A DNA stretch of 64,000 nt from Eumeta japonica. Lineage: Eukaryota > Arthropoda > Insecta > Lepidoptera > Psychidae. The stretch's first letter is position 1. Every line of letters begins with the position of its first letter. The stretch is taken from the NCBI GenBank assembly GCA_005406025.1, contig BGZK01001336.1, forward strand, positions 104,727 to 168,726, given 5' to 3'. Shown in pieces: positions 55,891-64,000 of the stretch. The notes below the pieces were generated by a model. The model was not told where the DNA came from. It worked only from the letters and a program-made list of their open reading frames with translations, and made no database searches. A program made the translations under genes and the position numbers.

Positions 55891-56147
55891 CATATTGCCT
55901 GAAAACGATCGAGTCGGCATCGCTACGACATTAAAATTACGTTAGAGTCAAAGGATATGCCGCCGCGCGCCGTCGGCTGACGTAATTTTAACTTCACAGC
56001 GACACAGACTCGAACGTTTCTGGGCGTTTCGCGTCTTTTAATCTTAAATAAATAGAAATAATGTTTTCGAAGAGCACACCTCTTAGACGAATAAACCAGA
56101 CACGAGTTGTGTTACAAAAATTCAATGTTTTTAGGCCAGGTAGGTCG

Positions 56148-56300
56148 TGGTTGCCGAGTGGTTAAGCCGTTTATTTCTTTTCATCAAATAACGGATACGA
56201 TTCCCGAACACAGACAAACTTGTCGACTCTATGGTGACAACGGTCGCTAACAGCCGTCAATCAGGCCCGGACGAGGTTGGAGTCATAACGGACCAAACTT
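56148..56300 (+). mobile_element. SINE with tRNA-like head
   Basis: GTGGTTGCCGAGTGGTTAAG at 56148-56167 is an almost perfect A-box region of a type II (Leu/Ser) tRNA, and GGATACGATTCCCGAAC at 56193-56209 is a B box. The acceptor ends do not pair, so a tRNA gene is unlikely. Confidence 0.5.
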
Positions 56301-56726
56301 CTCAGTCGCTGATATGGACCAAATTATTATGCTACAAGAATAACTGCGTAGATTCTGTCAAATTCTTTGGGTATTATTTCGTGATACACATAATTTTTAA
56401 TGTTTTTAAGACACAACCTATATCAAGTTCCAAGTAGGTATACAAGGTAGTAACTCGTAAATAATGTCGTATAATATATATGTATCATAGACAACACGGG
56501 GCCGCGATCCCGTCACGTGGCATTTAGCCAAGAGATTGATGAGTTCGATAGGTCGACCGGCCTTCGCCCTGTGGACGTATTGGTGATTTCTGAAGAATCG
56601 TTTGTCAATATAGACCTTTACGATATATCAACAAAATCTATGTTTCGTTTTATTACAAACATCACCTTGTTGTGGCAGATTTTTCTGTCACTACGCTGAA
56701 GGAACACACTTTCCCCAATTCCTTTT
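56301..56726. other. Intergenic sequence, nothing recognised
   Basis: No exon or named repeat supported. Confidence 0.4.
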
Positions 56727-57455
56727 AGGATTCGGAGCCAAATGGCAAAAACGTAGCCCATATAGTTTCGTCGCGTCCGCCCGTATGTCACAGTCATTTT
56801 ATTTAAAAACTGCATATACGTATATTGATGAAATTTAGGTGTTGGGTGTTAGGTGTTATATAAGGTGTCTTGTATAAGCCGCTGTTTAGTTTGGTAGTTA
56901 AATAATAAACGTAATTATTTATAAGTGGGGTACTCTATGCATATAACAGAAGATGAAACTAAAATTCCATAAACATCAACGTGCAGCACTTATTTCGACA
57001 GTTCTTTTAAAACACTTTAAGGTTTTTAAGCAATTTTGCTGATTACGTGAATAATTTTGGATATAGTCTCTCCGAAAATAGCAGAAATTGCGTCACCTCC
57101 TATTATTTTCTAAACCATACATCCAATAAATATGCTAAAAATAACGAAAACAATGCTTAATAAATACTGACAAGGTAAATTATTTTGATTATGATCAGAT
57201 ATACAGTTATTGAGTTATTGCTGAAAAACTGAGCATCTCAACAAAAGGATTTAAGTGCCTTGAAGATACGCTCTTTAGCTGATGCACTTTACTTTACACT
57301 AGTTTAATAGTAATAGTCGACATGCTTACTTGTCTTTTTAGTTATAGGCGACTAAAGTGCCTATAACTATTCTGTGAGGGAAGCATGGAAAAATTTTAAC
57401 TACGCACTTTTTTCACCTGCAGTGCATTTCTTTATAACAATGGCTTCGGAACCCT
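56727..57455 (-). mobile_element. TIR element family 2, copy B (729 bp, inverted relative to copy A)
   Basis: Plus-strand ends are AGGATTCGGAGCC and GGCTTCGGAACCCT, inverted copies of each other with small changes. On the minus strand it aligns over its whole length with 38659-39355. It differs by scattered substitutions and small indels, so both are old insertions. Confidence 0.75.
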
Positions 57456-58630
57456 ATAATGAGCATAGTCCGACATGCTCTTGGCCAGTTTTTATTTAGT
57501 TGAACGATTTAGTTTATTTATTAAGTCATACATTTAACTCAATGTGGGTCGACGGCTGGCATCCATACTGAGGTCTTACCATTTATTGAGATATGAAGCA
57601 AAATGTCTAATTTGACGTATGTTAAATATTGAATGATTAATCCGACCGTAAACAGTAATTAACTAACACAATCGTACTTGTTTTGGTTAATCGAATACGA
57701 TTGTTAATAAAAATAACATTCATAAGGTCACAATTAACATTTAAAATTCAAATTTACATTATAATTATATGTCCCAATATCCATTTTCAAATATTTTCAG
57801 TTAAATTTGTAACTTACAAAATAATCTGTTTGAAATTTTATATTCTCAAGGTGTCGCTTTAAATATCGTAAGACTGGATTTTTACACATAGATATGTTTT
57901 GATGTAATTTAATAAATTTGAATAACTTCTATGTAACCTGTCACAAATTTCGTTTGAATGGCATAAAAAAGTATAACTTACATCAAATTTAATTCACAAC
58001 TTTTTTGTTATCCTTAAGAAAGCAGGAACAGTTTTTTTTTTATATATATAAAATAACACCAAAGAATATCGCTCAACCCCCAGAAATATTTCAAACCGCT
58101 GAAAAGAGGAAAGTTAACTGTCCATTACTAGAGTTGACGTCCAAAGGCACTATCGTACTATGGAAGTTGTAATACCCTTAATTTGAGGCTTCAGCGCGGT
58201 ATCAAGTATCAGATGTTGGTAAAACTAATGATAGAGCTACCGCTATATCGCTGTTTGATAGTTGTTTGCTCCGAGTTATGGGCACGTCCCGTGTTTGTGT
58301 TTGCTTTACGCCTCCGATGCAGGCTACTGCTTGTATACTTACATTAAGTCAATTAAACATCTTAGTTTTGAGAGCTAACCAACACATACATGTAATAAAA
58401 GTACTTTACAAATATAAAAAAAAAATAGGGAAACTGCCTCAGTGAAAAAGATTACGAATTCGTGTAAACTTTATGTGCGATTAAAATAAAAAATTTGTGT
58501 TTTATTTTATGACACATGTCCTAATTAGGCTAAAAATTAATAAGGCCTTTTAGATTTCAGTAGTATAGACCGGGTTCGGGACCTTGATTAAAAGAGAGAC
58601 TGCTTGATATAAGAAAAGTATGAATTTATC
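57456..58630. other. AT-rich intergenic sequence
   Basis: Nothing recognised with confidence. Confidence 0.4.
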
Positions 58631-58659
58631 TATCCGGGCAAAGCCGTGGTTATAGCTAG
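58631..58659 (+). mobile_element. Helitron 3' terminus
   Basis: TATCCGGGCAAAGCCGTGG forms a short hairpin and is followed by TTATAG and CTAG (58656-58659), then T. This is the same type of right end as at 27852-27879. The left end was not located. Confidence 0.5.
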
Positions 58660-58999
58660 TCATTGATAGTATTACATAATATTAATAATTGTATTAGGGG
58701 TTTACATTCCAGTTTGCCGTTTTCGAATGTTGGCCACACTTAATTTCAATATTCAGCGAATTCGAAATTCAAATTTTAAATGCGAAATCTACGTACAAGG
58801 AATGTAGATTTTATTAAACGCATTAAAATTATCGTTCTCGAATAAGCTATAGGCTGTTTTGAATTAAAATGTGTCTGACTTGGCGCCAAATTCGAAATTC
58901 AAATTATAAAAGCGGAAACTGCCTAAGAACGTTGCTTCCGTCCGAAAAAAGTTTGCTAGTATTTACAAGTCGTTCCTAAAAAAGTTCTATTTGAAAAGT

Positions 59000-59330
59000 A
59001 ATTAATTCTCATAGTACATTTATGATGGCCTCACCGAGATTTATGCCGACAGCTCTAGGAAGCCCACTTTCTTCGGCTGCTCCAGCTACAATGCAAAATT
59101 GAATCAGACCGATTCTAAGTACTACTGTGATGCCATCAGAAGACGTTGCTGTACTAACAAGAGTCCTTCGTGGCAGAAAGTGGAGCTGATAAGACTCCTT
59201 AAAGTATGCCACCTTATCCACTGGGTACTCAAACACTGTAGGTGGATACCAGCGCGCTAACTTAAGACGATTGCAGGATCAACTGAGTCTACCGAAGCAG
59301 CGGAATCCGCGGTGAAAGTATAAGCTACTT
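59000..59330. other. Unrecognised open segment
   Basis: A 75-codon minus-strand ORF (59009-59236) and an overlapping plus-strand frame are both open in a patch of higher GC content. The minus frame is hydrophobic in its middle. I recognise neither; it may be a decayed transposon piece. Confidence 0.25.
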
Positions 59331-59488
59331 GAGCTTCGTTTGTTGTTACATTAGTGGCAAACCTTTCTCTAGTGCCACTAGTGGCACATAGTACATTCTC
59401 GTAGGACATGGGCGTTAGAGATTTTATATATATATATATATTAGGGAGATTGCATAAAGGCCGTGCTTATACCCCACTTCTACACCCA

Positions 59489-59535
59489 CATAACCTAACT
59501 TAACCTATCTTCCAGATAGGTTAAGTTAGGCTATG
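59489..59535. repeat. Hairpin with 16-bp perfect stem, TTAGG-like
   Basis: CCTAACTTAACCTATC (59494-59509) pairs perfectly with GATAGGTTAAGTTAGG (59515-59530) around TTCCA. Four more outer base pairs follow one mismatch (CATA/TATG). The stem sequence resembles degenerate arthropod telomere repeats TTAGG. Confidence 0.85.
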
Positions 59536-61680
59536 CCTAACTTTGTGTATCCATATGAGACGGCCGCATATAAACGCTTGCTACAGGAGCTGCAGATTTG
59601 TATGGACGACTGTCGGCTGTCGGTTTCGCGTCATCGAAAGCGCTAATAGCCCTTGCTGCTTTTGCTGTCAGCCATGTAGCCAGGAAGGGCCGAATTATAA
59701 ACAACAATACTTTCGATCAATTCAAATGAAACTAGCGCAAAACTTTTGGTGACGCAGTGGGTGACGCAGTGTATTAAACGGATTTGCAATAATTTTATAT
59801 AAAAATAATTTTACAGTTCATAATTAGTAATAGAAGTAACTACGATGGCTATAAGGAAATATTTATTAAAGGAGTAATATAAACAAACAATTGTATTATC
59901 TAATTAAAATCCGAAACAGAGGACCGGATGTTAGCAGATTAATTTGTATGGAGTGTCGGCGAGAGCGACGTCCTCCGGCCCTCTTGGACGGCGGCCAAAC
60001 GATTCTATTCCATTCAATTGCTTTATTTATCGAACTGTGTCGCAATTGCGTGTACTGTCAGCATAGAAATCGAACTACCCGATTTATTTATTTATTTGTT
60101 TTCTATACGAGACAAGCGAAAACTTCAAATATTTTCGAAATGTAAACTTCTTTAGGCGCACTTTACTTTCTCCCCAAATCCGAACCGTTACGCCATCACC
60201 CTCGCGTCGGTGACGCCAGTCTAGTCGCCATCGACTGTGGTCCAACACGCTTATTGTCTAACACAGAGTGCATCATTTCAATAATAATGTTTAATTATCA
60301 TTAAAGGATTTTTGAAGTAAAACTTCTCTAGCCACGACTTGAGCGTAACTCAGATCTTCATCAATAGGAAGTGACAGTTTTCAGACGGAAGCGATATTGT
60401 CTTCATTACCAACCTAATATGTATACTTGTATGTATGTATTGCTAACACTGCGGATATACAACTGCTGTATAGTTATACATTATTTATTTGAATTACATG
60501 GAATTGGAATGAATTTTGTTACGACTTAATCTTTGTGATTACAGTTATTATAATGGACAATCTTTATGAGAAAATTTTATAAAAAAACAATTATAATAAA
60601 AAAATAGTTTTGAAACACTATAAGACAAGCATTGTTAAAAATTTATACGACTGACTCGTAAGAAAATTATACCTTTTCATTGGTAAATAGACGCAAAAAT
60701 CAACAAGCTAATCATGACCCGCAGCCTTAAAAATGTGAATTTTAAATACCGAAATTAAAAATCTAATCAATAAAATTTATAATACTATTAATAGTATTAT
60801 TAAAATGAATAATAAATAAAAATAAAAAAGCCTTATGTTTCTTGCTTGTCATGACGTAAATTACAAAAACAATGTATATGCAAAATATTCGCTCTTTAAA
60901 TTTATGTGCTCATTTAGGTATAATAAAAAAAAAACAAATAATATATCTTTCTTATACATATGTTTAGTAATTACTTATAACTAGTATAACTAATTCCAAT
61001 TACATGAAAAATAACACGACTAAAAGATTAAAAGTTATTATTAAAATTATATATAATTGAATTAAGAAATTGATAAATACTACATGTCTAAGAGTTAGTT
61101 CTTATATTACATTAATTTTAGATTTAGATTTGATGTTGTGTTGGATAAAATAATATATTAATAGAACTAATTAGATATAGTCTATTGTTGTTCATTCAAT
61201 TTAAATTTAATACAATGATTTTTACGTTTACAAACGATTTGTTTGTTGCTTGGTTAAATATAGAGGTGGATGTTGGCAAGAGCCCTCTCCATGGAAGGTA
61301 AAAGGTAAAGATTTCCTCCAGAGATGACCAGTATTCTCTACCTTCTGTTCTGTTATCATTATTATATTATAATTAACAAAGTATTTTTTCCAACTTTTTT
61401 ACTATAGGTAAACATAACACTGTTGCATCAAATATCCGCACAGATTTTTCAATTATACGTAAGTGCTTCGTCGTTAACTGTAATAACTAACCATAATTGA
61501 ATTTTATATGTAATTCTACGTACATATATAAGTATAACTTATACTTATAAAAATATTTAACAGGTCCAAGGGCTCTCACAAGTACGGATAGGTCAAAATA
61601 CATTTTGGTGATATTTATCATAAAAGTCAAAGGCGTTTTACTTCAACCGCGCGTAAATATCACACGCTCACGATTTTTAT
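59536..61680. other. AT-rich intergenic sequence
   Basis: A GC-richer patch at 59960-60000 and 60160-60250. No coding exon supported. Confidence 0.4.
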
Positions 61681-61689
61681 TTAAATACT

Positions 61690-62250
61690 AGCAATGCTGT
61701 CGATTCTGATTGCAACAGAATCACAGTCCTGTTCTCAACGTCAATTCTGGTTCCATTGGCGGGTCCGTTCCGCGCTCGATTGCAATACCGGTGTCGACAT
61801 TGGCCTTAGTTCTCCCTTGGACGTTAATGGTTGTGATAACTAATTGCTATTTATACTGGAACGGACATTCAGACAAACATAATGCTATAAGAATCTTAAA
61901 ACCATCTTATAAATGACTCCGCATCGAACGGTCAAGTTCGGTCATTTTCGCGTAATTTCGTGATAAGGAAGACTATTTTCCTTATACACATGGCCGTGAT
62001 CCGTCCTCTTCGCCGAGCATAAACCGACATTAAATATATTTTTTTAATCATATATATATGCCCGTAGTTTTGCTCGCTTGTGCATTTCTAGTATTGACCG
62101 TCCTCGCTGGTAAGTCTGCTTCTGATCACGGTTCAGTTATCAATTGCAATTCTGATTCCATCAGGTCCGATTTTGGTCCTGCTATTTCAGTTTTGTCGTC
62201 AATTTGGTCTTTTACAATTTTGGCCTTTACTTGCCTGCTGATGTTTGTGA
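61690..62250. repeat. Two decayed hexamer-repeat tracts
   Basis: 61700-61830 and 62130-62220 read in six-base words such as GATTCT, GATTCC, GTCCGA, TTTTGG, TCGATT. Both are followed by a shared sequence (TGTGATAACTAATTGCTATTTATA at 61830-61856, and the matching TGTGAAAACTAATTACCATTTATA at 62248-62271), showing they are two copies of one larger repeat. The ORFs 61710-61916 and 62058-62321 are products of this periodicity. Confidence 0.5.
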
Positions 62251-62279
62251 AAACTAATTACCATTTATATTATAATTTA

Positions 62280-64000
62280 TCTTTTTTTTACATAAAAGGC
62301 TATATTTGTTATGTAATATAATATAATTTCTTTACATTAATTTTATTTGAGAACATAATCTACCGCAATGCGAAATTTGATTACAATCCATCCAGCTGTC
62401 AACGTATGACAAACATACTTTTACATTTTTATATTATAAATAGCCTTTAATCGGACGATTCTGTGTCTATTGGTCATGGTCCCATGCCGATATGTTCAAT
62501 AGTTTCCGAGATCTTAAGAGTCAAAAAAAATTAATTATACATGTTTTAGATTATTATTATTTCTTTACACTTAGACATTAATAAAACTCTATGAACTATT
62601 AATGCGTTTATTCATTGCTTTTCGTGGCACTATGTTTACTAACCTCACGCATTGTACGGCGTCAATGATTTTATTTTAAAGATTTATACAATATAATAAC
62701 CATCTGGAAGAAATTACTTGAGAACCTAAATACCGCATTAAAAAAGAATACAATGTGTTCTATGTAATATTTTTTATGGCGAAAAAATAATATATCTAGT
62801 TCAAAGTTGTATGACCGTTGGATTACGTCTTGTTTTTTAAATTCCTCACTTTTATGATCCAGTTAGAAGCCCACACCCGTTTTTGTTATTAAGACCCATG
62901 AAGCAAAAGGAGAATCATTTTTTTTATTTTTTTCATGTTTACGCTTTTACGTGTAGTGTGATAGATAAAGTACGGATGAACATTGATTTTCATATATGAA
63001 ATCGAATTCGCTTGTGTAGCATATGAAAATCACTACTTTTTTCTGAAACTTCTATTCGTGAACGTTAAAATTTATCTTTATTTTATCAATCAGCTAATAC
63101 AAAAACCGAATTAACTTGATCAATTTAAATAATAAGTTCGTTTTTACCATCCTAATTACATCAACATCTGAAAAAATTAACCCCCAAGTTTCAGGCCATC
63201 GGAATGCGTCCGGCGCCTGTTCGGCTTTTTGAGGGAATACTTTAGATTAACGCCCTGGTGGGTATTTAAGCTGTGTCAGTAAGCTTTCCACTCTGATTAA
63301 CGCCCCACCGCGCCCGATTACAGCTTCTGAATAATAATAATGGAGAATCCACGCGACTCGTCCGCGGATATTTCAACCTATTTTCATTATTAATTTTTTT
63401 ATACATATTTAAAATATTATATTTTTATATTCGGTGAACAGTACTTGTGTATTAAAGTATTTTAAAATGCAGGCCTGTCGAGATCGATTTTCGCACAAGT
63501 GCGTGCTCAGTACAGGTATAAATATGTGATTTCTTAGTATACACAATCTCTAAATATTATGAGATGTATTATTATTGTAAATAAACTATTACCCTAGACA
63601 AATAAAATAATTTGAAAAATATAATTTTCGATATTGTATAAAAAAATACTAAAACAATCGTTACGCCGTACAAAAAAGAATGATGAATAATATAATCGAT
63701 TAGAAGGCACAAAAAAGTTACACAATAGATGATTAACATTTTGCTATGGAAACTGACAAATTTTCATAAAATCGAGATGTTACGGTTTGCAGTGTTTTTT
63801 TCGAAGATCGTTTTCTAACCAGATATTTGAGTGATGTCTAAAGTTTTGCGACATTCGAAAAGAGTCCACTCAATTCAGACTTTCTGAAATGTATGAAAGT
63901 TAGTTTCGGCCGGTAGGTTTTGAGAAATCTCATACTATACAAGGCAATAAGTAATTGCTAGCTTCGTAGGTTTAGGGACATCACATTACGAGCGAAGAAC
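62280..64000. other. AT-rich intergenic sequence
   Basis: A GC-richer patch at 63200-63330 holds the short near-repeat TTAACGCCC(T/C) twice (63249 and 63299). No gene supported. Confidence 0.4.

Noticed and set aside
56148..56220. tRNA gene with Leu/Ser-type A and B boxes
   Set aside because: Acceptor and anticodon stems do not pair; the sequence continues as a SINE body.
61710..62321. Two ORFs with membrane-like segments (61710-61916, 62058-62321)
   Set aside because: They coincide with decayed hexamer repeats and share a repeated flank, so the hydrophobic runs are compositional.

Overview
The window looks like lepidopteran (moth or butterfly) nuclear DNA. It is AT-rich, has spliced coding sequence, and is packed with decayed transposable elements of kinds common in that order: RTE and jockey/CR1-type LINEs, tRNA-derived SINE heads, Helitrons ending in a hairpin plus CTAG, a mariner, and short terminal-inverted-repeat elements. 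The order assignment is inferred from these families and from the lipocalin; no species can be named. Nothing bacterial (operons, rRNA, CRISPR) is present.

Only one gene can be reconstructed with confidence. It is a four-exon, plus-strand secreted lipocalin (apolipoprotein D / Lazarillo / bilin-binding type) with coding exons at 45316-45432, 47682-47886, 48654-48749 and 50129-50346, giving 211 residues. All splice sites are GT-AG and all phases agree. It has a signal peptide, the lipocalin G-x-W motif, a TDY motif, four disulfide-type cysteines, five overlapping or separate N-glycosylation sequons, and a C-terminal hydrophobic tail that suggests a GPI-anchored or otherwise membrane-tethered form. 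A possible signal-peptide first exon of another gene lies at the extreme left edge on the minus strand (127-192) and would continue outside the window.

Layout. 1-6.6 kb: possible exon, a ~100 bp tandem array, two LINE 3' fragments. 7-17 kb: a TIR element, a decayed hexamer repeat, several dispersed-repeat fragments, a CpG-rich block and a ~130 bp tandem repeat. 18.5-22 kb: one long minus-strand RTE LINE interrupted by a 976 bp solo LTR with a clear ATATC target duplication and by a second smaller insertion. 26-28 kb: second copy of the TIR element and a Helitron with both ends. 31-33 kb: jockey-type LINE remnant. 36.5-37.7 kb: RTE fragment split by another repeat. 38.7-39.4 kb and 56.7-57.5 kb: two inverted copies of one ~0.7 kb element. 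44.2-44.5 kb: a striking run of back-to-back perfect hairpins just upstream of the lipocalin. 45.3-50.3 kb: lipocalin gene with a mariner in intron 1. 51-64 kb: SINE and other repeat fragments, microsatellites, a 20-bp-stem hairpin, and decayed hexamer repeats.

Family names for repeats rest on recognition of protein motifs or recalled consensus ends, not on database searches.
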